64,000 bases of DNA from a bacterium. GTDB lineage: Bacteria > Bacillota > Bacilli > Lactobacillales > Streptococcaceae. A program made the position numbers and the translations under genes. Below the pieces are notes generated by a model. That model had not been told where the DNA came from. It did no database searches and saw only the letters and a list, made by a program, of their open reading frames with translations. The DNA lies in NCBI GenBank assembly GCA_905221345.1, contig CAJNCW010000001.1, positions 310,001-374,000 on the forward strand, in the 5' to 3' direction. This document shows, piece after piece, positions 46,601 to 57,011 of the stretch; the stretch's first letter is position 1; every line of letters starts with the position of its first letter.

Positions 46601-47638
46601 TCAATTTGCTTCAGCCGCGATCTGCAAAAGTGCCTTTTCAAACAGGTACCCTTTTTCATAGACACCTGTCTTAATCTGGTAGTCTGTTTCAATCAAATAA
46701 GAAATCGCTCGCTTGAGAAAGGCCAGGGAAATCCCTCTCGAATCTCTCAATGCGAACTTGATTTGATAAGGATTAGGATTGCGTCCCAAATAAGTTCCCA
46801 GACTGCTTGCAATCTGCGATTCCGTCTGACCAGCCTCTGATAAAATCTTCACTTGGGTAAAGGTTCGAAACTGTCCTAACATGACAGCTATGAGCTTAAT
46901 TTCGTCTTCCCCTTGCAAGGTCAAATCTCTAACCAAGTCACGCGCCTGGTCGATCTTCTTAGCTAAAATAAACTGAGTCAAATCAAAAATATTGTCCTGC
47001 AAGGTCTTTGGAATTGCTTCGACAATGTCCTTCTCCTCTATCACGCCGTCTGACTTATAAGACTGTAAAAAAAGGAGATTTTTCTGGATTTCACTAAATT
47101 GAAAACCAGATTTGAGAAGTAGATTTTCAAAAGATTGGCCCACAAACTGCAGACCTTGTGTCTGACTCCACTTTTGGAAATACTGGCGGAGTTCTTGCTC
47201 CTTAGCCTCAATAGCGTCAAAGACAGTCGCATCACGTTTGAGCAGTTTGACCAGCCGTCTTTTACTATCGAGTTTTCCTTCTGCAAAAATCAAGAGTTTA
47301 GTCGTCGGCGAAGGGTTATCAAGGTATTCTTCAAACGACTTGAGCTCATCATCTGCTAAAAAGCGTTTCTTGGCTGTTGTGATATCAACAAAATGGTCTA
47401 ATATCACGATTTTCTCATCCGCAAAGAAAGGGAGACTGACCAACTCCAACTCTAAGTCTTTATAGGTTACTTCTTTCATATCAAAGTAAGCAAAATTGAG
47501 ATCAGCTGGATCATAACCAATCTGTTTCAGCACTTGACTCTTTATAACTTCAAACTGACCCTGGTCTGTCCCTGTAAATAGGTTCAAGCTAGATAAATTT
47601 GCTAGAGACACCTTTTGACTCTCTTCTATGGCTAGCAT
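46601..47638 (-). CDS. holA: DNA polymerase III subunit delta
   Basis: 345 residues, clamp-loader subunit that opens the beta ring. The N-terminal domain has LNLFTGTDQGQFEVIKSQVL and VKYKDLELELVSLPFFADEKIVILDH elements, and the C-terminal collar is ALRDSRGISLAFLKRAISYLIETDYQIKTG in two parts. It partners with DnaX, whose gene is at the left edge of this window but in a different operon. Confidence 0.95.
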   Translation of the reverse strand: MLAIEESQKVSLANLSSLNLFTGTDQGQFEVIKSQVLKQIGYDPADLNFAYFDMKEVTYKDLELELVSLPFFADEKIVILDHFVDITTAKKRFLADDELKSFEEYLDNPSPTTKLLIFAEGKLDSKRRLVKLLKRDATVFDAIEAKEQELRQYFQKWSQTQGLQFVGQSFENLLLKSGFQFSEIQKNLLFLQSYKSDGVIEEKDIVEAIPKTLQDNIFDLTQFILAKKIDQARDLVRDLTLQGEDEIKLIAVMLGQFRTFTQVKILSEAGQTESQIASSLGTYLGRNPNPYQIKFALRDSRGISLAFLKRAISYLIETDYQIKTGVYEKGYLFEKALLQIAAEAN

Positions 47639-47670
47639 CTTCTCTCCTTTCTTCTGATTTTTTACTAACT

Positions 47671-48606
47671 TTAATCAATATAGCGCAATTTCCCACGGAA
47701 ATCTTCTAGGCTCTCGTACCCTTTTTCCGCCATGATTTCTTTTAGTTCATTGGTAATGCGTTCAAAAGCACCGACGCCTTCTTTGTGGAGCGTCGTTCCT
47801 ACTTGCACCATACTAGCACCACAGAGGATGTGTTCAAAGGCATCACGACCCGTTAGAACACCACCCGTTCCGATGATTTGGATTTGCGGATTGAGACGTT
47901 GGTAAAAGGCGTGTACATTCGCTAGAGCAGTTGGTTTGATATACTCTCCACCAATGCCACCGAAACCATTTTTAGGACGAATAACGACTGACTCGTCTTC
48001 TATATAAAGGCCGTTTCCGATAGAGTTAACACAGTTAACAAACTTGAGCGGGTATTTGTTGAAAATAGCAGCCGCTTGGTCAAAGTGAACAATATCAAAA
48101 TAAGGTGGCAATTTAATCCCAAGAGGTTTGGTAAAGTAGGCAAAGACTTCTGACAAGATACGGTCTGTTGTCTCCAAATCATAAGCAATCTGAGGCTTTC
48201 CTGGAACATTTGGACAAGAGAGATTAAGCTCTGTCAGTCCTTTGAATTCACTCTCTTGCACTTTTTTCAAGATGGTATGCGTTTCTTCTGGAGACATGCC
48301 GACTAGGGAAAGGAAGAAAGTTCGGTTTGGCTCTTTTTCCTGCAAGTTCAAAAGATAGTCCAGATAGTAGTCTAAGCCATTATTTGGTAAGCCCATTGAG
48401 TTGATAGAACCAAGTGGAACATCCTGATAACGTGGTTCAGGATTGCCCTGACGAAAGTCCAAAGTCGCAGTCTTCGTAACAAAAGTACCCGCCGCTGAGT
48501 TTTTGACCCCTTCAAGCTCTTCTATCGTCATACAAGCCACACCCGCTGCATTCATCAAGCAATTGTCAAACTCAAAGCCAGCTATTTGTGTTTTCGTTGA
48601 TACCAT
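47671..48606 (-). CDS. pyrDA: Dihydroorotate dehydrogenase A (fumarate, class 1A)
   Basis: 311 residues. The active-site cysteine is in [18 protein letters not shown], and FMN-binding parts include [19 protein letters not shown] and [16 protein letters not shown]. It oxidises dihydroorotate in pyrimidine synthesis, using fumarate in the class 1A type. It is upstream of holA on the same strand and divergent from gdhA. Confidence 0.95.
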   Translation of the reverse strand: MVSTKTQIAGFEFDNCLMNAAGVACMTIEELEGVKNSAAGTFVTKTATLDFRQGNPEPRYQDVPLGSINSMGLPNNGLDYYLDYLLNLQEKEPNRTFFLSLVGMSPEETHTILKKVQESEFKGLTELNLSCPNVPGKPQIAYDLETTDRILSEVFAYFTKPLGIKLPPYFDIVHFDQAAAIFNKYPLKFVNCVNSIGNGLYIEDESVVIRPKNGFGGIGGEYIKPTALANVHAFYQRLNPQIQIIGTGGVLTGRDAFEHILCGASMVQVGTTLHKEGVGAFERITNELKEIMAEKGYESLEDFRGKLRYID

Positions 48607-48715
48607 GATTCTGATCCTCCAGATTCCTTTTATTTCTAATATTATACCATACTTTAAGATTTTCTCTTTGAGAAACTAATTTCTATATAAAACGTTCGGT
48701 TTTGTAAATTGAAAG

Positions 48716-48771
48716 AATTTTTAGAAAATTTATGTTTTTTTCTTTACACTCAAAAAAAATTCTGCTATAAT
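48716..48771 (+). promoter_or_regulatory. gdhA promoter with a CodY-like box
   Basis: TTTACA (48743-48748), a 17-base spacer and TATAAT (48766-48771). AATTTTTAGAAAATT at 48716-48730, just upstream, matches the CodY consensus with one mismatch. Confidence 0.65.
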
Positions 48772-48792
48772 GGCTCATGTAATAAAATATAA

Positions 48793-50157
<1,365 letters not shown>

Positions 50158-50164
50158 AAAACAA

Positions 50165-50192
50165 AAACCGCTACTCCTAAGAATAGCGGTTT
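50165..50192 (+). terminator. Terminator after gdhA
   Basis: AAACCGCTA / TAGCGGTTT perfect 9-bp stem starting eight bases after the stop codon. Confidence 0.85.
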
Positions 50193-50218
50193 AATCATGT
50201 TTTTAAGCTACTAATGTA

Positions 50219-50242
50219 GTTACTCTATTATTTAAGAGTAAC
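50219..50242. repeat. Dyad next to the integrase end, possible attachment-site element
   Basis: GTTACTCT / AGAGTAAC stem with an eight-base loop, between gdhA and the integrase 3' end. No U run follows on either strand. Attachment sites usually lie next to the integrase, so this is a candidate, but the matching copy at the other end is outside the window. Confidence 0.3.
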
Positions 50243-50293
50243 AATTTGCTAATCTTATTTTCTCCCAGTATTAGTGGGTTAATTCCTCCATTT

Positions 50294-51492
50294 TCAACTT
50301 TGGCAGGAATTTGGTAGGTAAATTGATAATCCAAGATTATCTAAACTGTTTGTAATCTCTTCTGAAATTGTTGAATCACCTGAATAATACCAGTGACTAT
50401 ATGTATTCAACGTGGTTGACTTATCAGCATGTCCTAATCGATAGGAAACATATAAGGTATCTTTATGCAATACATTTATAAGGTAGGATGCGTGACTATG
50501 TCTTAAACCTTTCCCCGTAATTTCTGGTACACCAGTAACTCTAGCATGCCTTTTTATTATCCTAGAGATTGTAGATTTACACAAAGGATCACCAAATCGT
50601 GATATTACATAATCTTTAACATCATTCTTGATTTGAACTTCTCGCCATTTTTTAAGTATTGTAATTGTAAAATCATCTAAATCAATTTTACGATTCCCTG
50701 CTACTGTCTTTGTTTGTTGTTTAGCATACCATACACCGTTTTTATCTTTCTCAATTGTCGAATGAACATGAACCCATTTACGTTCAAAATCAATATCTTC
50801 CCATTTAAGAGCAATACCCTCACTAACTCTTAAACCAGTCATAAAATATAACCAGATCGTCATGTAATTATGGAGTCCCTCATACTCACTAATATCAAAA
50901 GAGTTTATTACTTTCTTAAATTCATCAAATGTCCAAAATTTTGTATCAGGGTGCTTTCCTCTAGGATTATCTAATCCTTTAAAAGGAACTCTATCAATAT
51001 AACCCAATCTTTCTGCATAGCCCAGACATGTGCTTTAAATCTAGACCACATATTTTTAGCATAGTTACTAGAATACTTGTCTATAATAGCTAAGCGAAAT
51101 CTTTCACAGTCAATAGTACTAATATCTGATAATTTTTTACTACCAAATTGCTTAATAAATAACTGATGATGTGGTAAAGCGGTCTGATAAGTTACAAATT
51201 GAACTTTTTGTTGATAATATTTTAAATAAATCTCTTCCATAAACTCTCTAAAAGTTAGAAAACTATTATTAGTAGTAGAGTTCACAAATTCATGTTTTAA
51301 ACGAAGTATCTCTTCATATGCTTCCTTAAAAGAATTAAACGGTAGTCCTTGTTGATTTTTCCTTCCTTTCTTTTGAATTCTTTTCCCAGTTATTGGATCA
51401 ACTCCTAATTCAATTTGAAAATAAATTTTCCCTTTTGAATCTTTGTATACACCTTTATATTTCTTTGTCTTTGATATAACCATTTTTCTCAC
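50294..51492 (-). pseudogene. Tyrosine integrase, frameshifted
   Basis: Two overlapping frames make one integrase of about 400 residues. The first (50971-51492) holds the N-terminal arm-binding and core-binding domains (KYKGVYKDSKGKIYFQIELG, then FMEEIYLKYYQQKVQ). The second (50294 to about 51020) holds the catalytic domain: Arg in FMTGLRVSEG, GLRHSHASYL, LGHADKST and the Tyr nucleophile in LNTYSHWY; the first His of HxxR is a Lys. The join lies at 51020-51024, where TGGGCTAT restores HVW-(G)YAERLGY with one extra G. It belongs to the ICE/phage integrase group that occurs with DUF3173 proteins. Confidence 0.85.
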
Positions 51493-51724
51493 CTTCTATA
51501 TCTGAAAAAGAAATACCAATTAAATTTTCTACAATATTTTTAGGAGCAATGCCTAACCTTTTATTATCGAAAGGTGAACATCCTAATTGTACCGCATTCT
51601 TATCATTTTTTCTAGCTTCTTCAAACTTTTTTACAGCAATCTTTTTTGCTTGTCTAATAATATTTCTAGATGTGTGCTCTGGAAAACCAATCGCAACTAA
51701 ATCTTTATAGTTTACTGTTTCCAT
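51455..51724 (-). CDS. DUF3173 protein (excisionase-like partner of the integrase)
   Basis: About 89 residues. The body METVNYKDLVAIGFPEHTSR, IIRQAKKIAV and FDNKRLGIAPKNIVENLIGI is the DUF3173 pattern (KxDLIELGF...NKRLG..P...VE.ILG). These small DNA-binding-like proteins are commonly encoded just before ICE integrases and are thought to act in recombination direction. ATG at 51724 with AGGAAG upstream is preferred; an in-frame ATG at 51763 is possible. It overlaps the integrase start by 38 bases. Confidence 0.8.
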   Translation of the reverse strand: METVNYKDLVAIGFPEHTSRNIIRQAKKIAVKKFEEARKNDKNAVQLGCSPFDNKRLGIAPKNIVENLIGISFSDIEGEKNGYIKDKEI

Positions 51725-51778
51725 GATTTTACTACTTCCTTTCTTAGATTTTTTCACCTCCATGGCATGACTGATGAA

Positions 51779-51986
51779 GTCATCATAAGGATTTCACTTG
51801 CTGCTCTTTTACGGTGGCAGCCTGAACGGTCAGAAGTATCATTGTATATCATTTGTATCATGGCATATAAAGTATCGCTCTATTTTATTGATGGTTTAAA
51901 AATCGCTCTTATCATGGCGAGCCATTCAAATTTGCTCCACAAATGAGGAAAGTACCATTTTGGACTATTCAATTTTCAAAGAACAA
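51779..51986. repeat. Imperfect 200-bp repeat, copy A (flank of the intact XRE gene)
   Basis: Shares many blocks with 53040-53245, such as tttttacg-TGGCAGCCT, AGAAGTATCATTGT, CATGGCA, CTCTATTTTAT and GCTCCACAAATGA, at the same spacing. In each copy an XRE repressor gene lies just to the right. It is probably the regulatory leader between the repressor and the recombination genes of an integrative element. Confidence 0.6.
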
Positions 51987-52029
51987 ATAAAAAATCCCCT
52001 CATTTTCACACTATATGAAATTGAGGAGA

Positions 52030-52251
52030 TTATTTTCTAAAGCGAATTTTATCAGGAAAATCTGTCAATCCCAATAGATAGTCTGTACTGACATCGTAAA
52101 AGTTTGAGAGAGTTACCAATACATCTGCTGTTAACGTATGCTCACCCCGTTCAATTTTAGCATAAGCTGAGTTTGTAAACGAAAGTATTTTAGCTATTTG
52201 TTTTTGGGTCAAATCGTGATCTTCCCTCAAATCTCTCAAATGTCTGTACAT
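52030..52251 (-). CDS. XRE-family repressor-like protein of the element
   Basis: 73 residues, HTH_3: LRDLREDHDLTQKQIAKILS, then TNSAYAKIERGEHTLTADVL and DVSTDYLLGLTD. This is the usual short phage/ICE repressor. It lies upstream of DUF3173 and int on the same strand, with the conserved leader between them, so it probably controls excision genes. A second, inactivated copy is at 53272. Confidence 0.85.
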   Translation of the reverse strand: MYRHLRDLREDHDLTQKQIAKILSFTNSAYAKIERGEHTLTADVLVTLSNFYDVSTDYLLGLTDFPDKIRFRK

Positions 52252-53031
52252 CTAGCTTTCTCCTGAGAAAAGTATAATATATAAAACTAAGAAATCTTTC
52301 AAAGTGTCCAAACTGGACATTTTGAACTAAAATTAATTTATTAAACACTTCTCATAAGCATATCTATTAACCGTCTGAGAGCAAAGATTTTATCAACTAT
52401 TTAAAATTACTGACTTTCAAAAATTAGTCTTATTGTAAAATAAAGTGAAACACAAAAGACATGTTTATCTAATATATTCTAGCCTCAAAAACATTACAAA
52501 ATTATAGGAAAATGTTCACAAATCAATCATACAAGCACTTCTCTGAAGCTGAACAATACTAAATTTTAGCTTTATTTAAACAAAGGAAAAAACTGCTTAT
52601 ACTGCTCGTCGTTAGGATAGAAAACGTTCTATTTTTACTTGTAAAACTAATCGAGATTCTGTAATACCGGTGAAACAAATCAATGATAGAAGATCTACTG
52701 ATAACAGCATTATGCAAATCCAATCTAGAATTTTCATTATCATTCTATAGAAGCTAGCTATTACTTATAACTAAATAAGATTTAGCCTGACTTTCTGACA
52801 GAGTTCACATAAGTGAAGAAAGAAAAACCAAGGGGACATAGTATGAAAACTTTTATTCACACTTATAAATTCCAACATTTTGATTATGTGACTATTAGTC
52901 AGCATATTTCAGGAGTATAAAAAATTAAGCATTGAAAGTTGCACACTATATTTTACTACTGATTATTCCAAAACATTCCCTCCTAATAACAAGTTACTCT
53001 AAGTTGATCCCAGTGGGAATGATTGGTGATA
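52252..53031. other. About 780 bp without a clear gene, between two repressor modules
   Basis: A+T-rich, with no frame longer than 60 codons. On the plus strand 52843-52920 reads a 25-residue peptide (MKTFIHTYKFQHFDYVTISQ...) with AAGGGG seven bases before the ATG, listed separately. Otherwise I see no recognised feature; it is probably decayed element DNA. Confidence 0.5.
52843..52920 (+). CDS. Possible 25-residue peptide
   Basis: ATG with AAGGGG seven bases upstream; reads MKTFIHTYKFQHFDYVTISQ and ends in HISGV-stop (the two overlap). No membrane or signal segment and no family. The only support is the ribosome binding site; it may be chance in decayed DNA. Confidence 0.2.
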   Translation: MKTFIHTYKFQHFDYVTISQHISGV

Positions 53032-53039
53032 TTACTACT

Positions 53040-53245
53040 CATGGGAGTTTCACCCACTATCTTTTTACGATGGCAGCCTAAACGATTAGAAGTATCATTG
53101 TCCTCACTTGTGTCATGGCAGATAGAGTACCACTCTATTTTATAGCTGACAGTTCCCGCTCATATCACAGCGTGTCTGGCTAAATTGCTCCACAAATGAT
53201 TAACGTCCCACCTTGGTCTATTCAGTTGTCAAGGAGCCTCGGATG
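53040..53245. repeat. Imperfect 200-bp repeat, copy B (flank of the inactive XRE gene)
   Basis: See copy A at 51779-51986: same blocks (TGGCAGCCT, AGAAGTATCATTGT, GTGTCATGGCA, CTCTATTTTAT, GCTCCACAAATGA). It diverges in the middle and at the ends. Confidence 0.6.
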
Positions 53246-53271
53246 ATTAATGCTTCGAATGATTAATATTT

Positions 53272-53466
53272 TTATTTATCCATCTCTAAAAGATAATCTG
53301 TAGTTACTTTATATAACCTTGCTAGTTGTTTTAGAAATAAAGTTGGAATGTCTTGTCTACCACTCTAAATTCTATAGTAAGCTGATTTTGAACAATGCAG
53401 ATATTCTGCAATCTGGCTCTGAGTCAAATCATTATCCTCTCTTAAATTTTTCAATCTGATATACAT
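53272..53466 (-). pseudogene. Inactivated XRE-family repressor (internal stop codon)
   Basis: 64 codons from ATG to TAA, starting MYIRLKNLREDNDLTQSQIA and resembling the intact repressor at 52030 throughout (LTQ-QIA, SAY-RI, TTDYLL). Codon 34 is TAG where the intact copy has Glu (KIERGEH; here YRI-stop-SGRQ). A single G-to-T change would explain it. Confidence 0.75.
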
Positions 53467-53610
53467 CAAAAATCCTCTAACTATTATTGTAATTCGGGGA
53501 AATTCAAAATCAGTTTTTTATGCAGAATATGCATGAAAAATTTCAAATCAACTAAATTAACTCGAAACAAAGACAATATGTGCGACTATTTTCTATTTGG
53601 ACTTTAGAAT

Positions 53611-53682
53611 TTAGTCTTCCTCATCCTCTAAACAAAACTTGATATCATATTTCTGTTCATAGTTGCTAAATTTATCTCTCAC
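53611..53682 (-). CDS. Possible 23-residue peptide (GTG start)
   Basis: GTG preceded by AGGAGG seven bases upstream. The frame reads (M)RDKFSNYEQKYDIKFCLED and ends ED-stop. The Shine-Dalgarno sequence is strong, but no family is recognised; it may be the remaining start of a longer gene or a leader. Confidence 0.3.
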   Translation of the reverse strand: MRDKFSNYEQKYDIKFCLEDEED

Positions 53683-53796
53683 TGCCCCCCTCCTCTCTCT
53701 TTAGTCAAGCTTGTGTATCACTATTGATTGAGCCAGTAGCGAGTGACCTAGAAAAATTTTACCTCAGATTTACCACATGCCCACGGAACCTAATAA

Positions 53797-53826
53797 AAGC
53801 AACAAGTTCATTCGGACTTGCTGCTT
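53797..53826 (-). terminator. Terminator at the end of the bacteriocin gene cluster
   Basis: Minus strand AAGCAGCAAGT ... ACTTGTTGCTT stem with one G-U pair and loop CCGAATGA, followed by TTATTA. It lies 26 bases past the last stop codon at 53852. Confidence 0.65.
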
Positions 53827-53851
53827 CTTTCTCTTATTCTTTAATTATTGT

Positions 53852-54119
53852 TTATTTTGAAATGAATCCTTCAAAATCTTTTAGTTGAAAATTATATTTT
53901 TCAGTGAGTAACACATTATCCACTGCAACATCTTCTCCCAATGGGTAAATATTTCTTTTGAAACGGTTGTAGGAGGAAAATCTCTCCTACACTATTATTG
54001 ATTCTGAGAGAAAATTGCAAAATATCATCTACCAAACTTTCAATTATTAAGATTTTTTGCAGTTTATCTGAATTAGAATCGCAAGGCTTCTCAATAATAT
54101 AATTGTCGAATTTTTTCAT
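53852..54119 (-). pseudogene. Frameshifted small gene downstream of the bacteriocin transporter
   Basis: The ATG at 54119 has GAGAGGAAG upstream. It is read in one frame for about 45 codons (KKFDNYIIEKPCDSNSDKLQ and on to NNSVGE) and then hits unrelated sequence. In the next frame from about 53976 the text continues sensibly (SSYNRFKRNIYPLGEDVAVD, NVLLTEKYNFQLKDFEGF) to a stop at 53852. Removing one T of the TTTT at about 53977-53980 would join them into an 88-residue protein. The product is not recognised. Confidence 0.5.
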
Positions 54120-54259
54120 TCTAACTTCCTCTCCACTATTTCTTCCTTTATCAAGAAAAAGTTAGCTCAATATTAATAAAGTACAATTCTAAATTAACTC
54201 CAATTATTAATTCATGATAATATTTCAGTAACTCATCGTGCAATTAAAAACAAGGATTT

Positions 54260-54892
54260 TTATTTCAAACGATCCATCGTGATCACTTCATCAGCCATCT
54301 CCCAAATTGCCGGATTATGTGTTGCGATAATGATTAGCCTATTATCATCTCGAAGAGATAGCAAAATCTCCATAATCAACTGAGAGTTTGCTGGGTCTAT
54401 TGAAGCTGTTGGCTCATCTGCCAGAATAAAGGGTGGATTCTTTAAGATAACTTTTGCCAAGGCAACCCGTTGCGATTCTCCGCCCGATAACTCAAAGATG
54501 CGCTTATCTAAGTCAAGATAAGCCAGGCCGACCTGTTCTAAAGCCTGCTTCTGCCTCAACCGCTGTTCCGACCGACTCAACTTTTGACCAATGAGACCTA
54601 GCTTAAGGTTTTCTTCAATACTTTGGTTTTCAATTAAGCCAAAGTTCTGGAAGAGGTAGCCCAATTCGTGACGGAAAAAATTACTCGATTTATATTTGGC
54701 CAAGTCTTTACCTCGGTAAAAAATCGTCCCATCATAAGATTCTAATTTCCCAATCATGTTCATCAAGGTTGTTTTTCCGCTACCACTTGAACCAATTAAG
54801 GCATAGACTTTTCCAGCCTCAAATGTCATTGAAAGATTCGAAAATAACTCTCGTTCTCCAAAAGATTTACTCACCTGTTTAAGTTCAATCAT
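54260..54892 (-). CDS. Lactococcin-972-type bacteriocin ABC transporter ATP-binding protein
   Basis: 210 residues. Walker A GSSGSGKTT, Q-loop YLFQNFGLIENQSIEEN, signature LSGGESQRVALAKVIL, Walker B FILADEPTASID and the His switch ATHNP. The short ATPase directly after the 7-TM protein is the standard layout of lactococcin-972 clusters. It presumably powers export of, or immunity to, the bacteriocin. Its start is one base after the membrane protein stop codon. Confidence 0.88.
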   Translation of the reverse strand: MIELKQVSKSFGERELFSNLSMTFEAGKVYALIGSSGSGKTTLMNMIGKLESYDGTIFYRGKDLAKYKSSNFFRHELGYLFQNFGLIENQSIEENLKLGLIGQKLSRSEQRLRQKQALEQVGLAYLDLDKRIFELSGGESQRVALAKVILKNPPFILADEPTASIDPANSQLIMEILLSLRDDNRLIIIATHNPAIWEMADEVITMDRLK

Positions 54893-54893
54893 A

Positions 54894-56909
54894 TTAACCT
54901 CCCTTCAAAACAAGCATGGACATCTTGTTTTCTTTCTGCATTTGGACATGTAACTGTAAAAGAGATAGACCCGTAAAGAGTAACGAGACTAAGAAAGCAA
55001 CTACTATCTCTACCATAAGAAATACACTCGCAACAAATCCCAGTAAAAACACACCCAGTTGAGCAAAGAGATAAGTGCGATGGATTTCTAAGAACCTGAG
55101 ACCTGCAATGCGTTTGATAAAAATGGCACGTCTAAATTCTTCAAAGTAGAGCCTATTCATAGTGTTAAACAACAAGATTGAAGTTGCAATCCCAAGCACA
55201 GCTCCTGCTAGCATTACCCAACGTTCCCTCTGGATATTATCCAATAATGTGATGTAGTTGTGGTAACCTGTTTGCATTTCTGAGACCCAATTTTCAATGC
55301 CTTGTCTCTGGATAAGCTCCTGAGCATCAGACAATTGATTAAAGAGAACGTAGTTCTGTACTGCCTCTACCCAAAACAAAATGGACTGTGGACCAGTTGA
55401 TTGGGGTGTTATAACAATGATGATTGGATCTTTCAAAAACTGCTGGTAAGAAATAGGGGTCGTATTATACACAAAACGATCCTGACCTGATTCCAAATAA
55501 CCTACCGTAGCAGTCATTTGCTGTCGTTCATCTTGACTAGACATGCGACTGGTTAAGTCGTCTTCAAAAACAGATTTATAATGTTCTTCCTCTGAACGGA
55601 GGTGTTCAGGCAGCAATAAGACAAACTCCCCTACATCAAGGTGATTCATCTTTTGCTCAATAGTTGTATCTACAGGAATGTTTTGACGCTCCAAGTATTG
55701 CGGTGTGACGATAAGGACATTGCCATTCGGGTTGTAATCGTGCCATTCTGTAGAGGTTATAAAGTTTTTGGAGGAAGCCATGCCATTTTGCAAAGTACGG
55801 TCAATTAACTGGTGTCTAGATAAGAAAGCCTTTTGTTCTGAAACAGCCAGATCCATCAATTGATACCAAGTTCTGAGTTTCCTTTGAGCTTGTTCATCAA
55901 AACCAGGACTCGTTCCTTCACGGCTGATTGATAGGGTAATCAGTTGCCTTTCCTGGCTCCAAGCCTCTTGTCCAATCCGATGCTGTTGCCAGGCTTGGGA
56001 ATACTTTAAGCTACTCCCTATTCCCAGCGTTACAATAATAATCGCTAATAGTTGACCGATTAAAATCAAACTAATGATTCCTCTGACAGGCACTTGCCCT
56101 TTTATAATCTGCATCAGGTGTATCTTTTTTATCCCAACTGCGAAGAGTTGAGCGAAAAACAGGGAGATCGACAACAAGATGAGATTATAACTGAGCAAGC
56201 CTTCTCCTATGGTCATTAGGGATTGCGTTGGAAGCGACAGAATTTTTTGCATAAGAATGGCGAGCACGCCAGCTAAACTGAAACCAACAGCTATCCCTTT
56301 CAAATCCTCACCAACTGGTCTAAGAAAAATGGACCACCGTTTCTCTCCTGAAATGAGGCGAATGCCCGACGACCGTAATTGGCTAATTTGACTAATTAAA
56401 GTCAGTGCTCCAAAGGTTAAGATGAAAATCAATAGACTGATTAACTGAAATCCGTTACTAAAGATAGCCATTAACGTAGATAGTTTAGATGGAATTGTCA
56501 GGTGCATGTTAGTCAAGCCAAGTTGACTTAGCTCCTCCTTTAGCAAGTGAATATCTAGGTGTCCATCGAATACAAAATAGTTTGTTTCAACACTACTACT
56601 TTGAGCATCTTCTAGTTTTTTTTCCTGAAGCCCATCAGGCAACTTTCCGTTCCCAAAGGTCGTATAAGAAAAAACTGTAGTACCTTCTGAGTTAGGATCT
56701 TGGTGTTGAATCGCAATAAAGCTATCCGTTTCTTCTGCTAGTTTTTCCAAGCGTGTAGCAACATGCTGAAAAGTTGTTTCAGGGGAAGAATCACGTACAA
56801 CAACGTTGGGGTAATAATGGGAGACATATGTATCAGTCCAAATGGTAAATACCCAAACAAAGAACAAACTAGCAAGCAGGTTGGATATGAGTATAAATAA
56901 TTTTTTCAT
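54894..56909 (-). CDS. Bacteriocin-associated integral membrane protein (lactococcin-972 group)
   Basis: 671 residues. An N-terminal helix (FILISNLLASLFFVWVFTIW), a large outside domain to about residue 155, three or four central helices (about 155-300), a second outside domain, and three C-terminal helices (about 565-655). It matches the 7-TM 'bacteriocin-associated integral membrane protein' family encoded with lactococcin 972 in streptococci. It is presumably the immunity/export permease with the ATPase downstream. It lies 102 bases after the precursor gene, beyond a hairpin. Confidence 0.88.
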   Translation of the reverse strand: MKKLFILISNLLASLFFVWVFTIWTDTYVSHYYPNVVVRDSSPETTFQHVATRLEKLAEETDSFIAIQHQDPNSEGTTVFSYTTFGNGKLPDGLQEKKLEDAQSSSVETNYFVFDGHLDIHLLKEELSQLGLTNMHLTIPSKLSTLMAIFSNGFQLISLLIFILTFGALTLISQISQLRSSGIRLISGEKRWSIFLRPVGEDLKGIAVGFSLAGVLAILMQKILSLPTQSLMTIGEGLLSYNLILLSISLFFAQLFAVGIKKIHLMQIIKGQVPVRGIISLILIGQLLAIIIVTLGIGSSLKYSQAWQQHRIGQEAWSQERQLITLSISREGTSPGFDEQAQRKLRTWYQLMDLAVSEQKAFLSRHQLIDRTLQNGMASSKNFITSTEWHDYNPNGNVLIVTPQYLERQNIPVDTTIEQKMNHLDVGEFVLLLPEHLRSEEEHYKSVFEDDLTSRMSSQDERQQMTATVGYLESGQDRFVYNTTPISYQQFLKDPIIIVITPQSTGPQSILFWVEAVQNYVLFNQLSDAQELIQRQGIENWVSEMQTGYHNYITLLDNIQRERWVMLAGAVLGIATSILLFNTMNRLYFEEFRRAIFIKRIAGLRFLEIHRTYLFAQLGVFLLGFVASVFLMVEIVVAFLVSLLFTGLSLLQLHVQMQKENKMSMLVLKGG

Positions 56910-56929
56910 AGTGCATTCCTTATTCTAAA

Positions 56930-56959
56930 ATAGAGGGCAGAAATACCCCTGCCCTCTAT
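56930..56959 (-). terminator. Attenuator-like hairpin between the bacteriocin gene and the immunity/transport genes
   Basis: Perfect 11-bp stem ATAGAGGGCAG / CTGCCCTCTAT with an eight-base loop, followed by TTTA on the minus strand. The U tract is weak, so part of the transcripts would read through. This would give more precursor than transporter. Confidence 0.65.
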
Positions 56960-57011
56960 AAACTAACAAGCTTACTAAACTATTGATAAAAGAATCTTCT
57001 TCAATTATTCT

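Noticed and set aside
51018-51026. Programmed ribosomal frameshifting in the integrase
   Set aside because: No slippery heptamer or downstream pseudoknot is evident at the join, and integrases of this family are encoded in one frame. A one-base deletion is simpler.
51779-53245. CRISPR-like repeats
   Set aside because: Only two long, diverged copies more than 1 kb apart, with no regular spacers and no cas genes.
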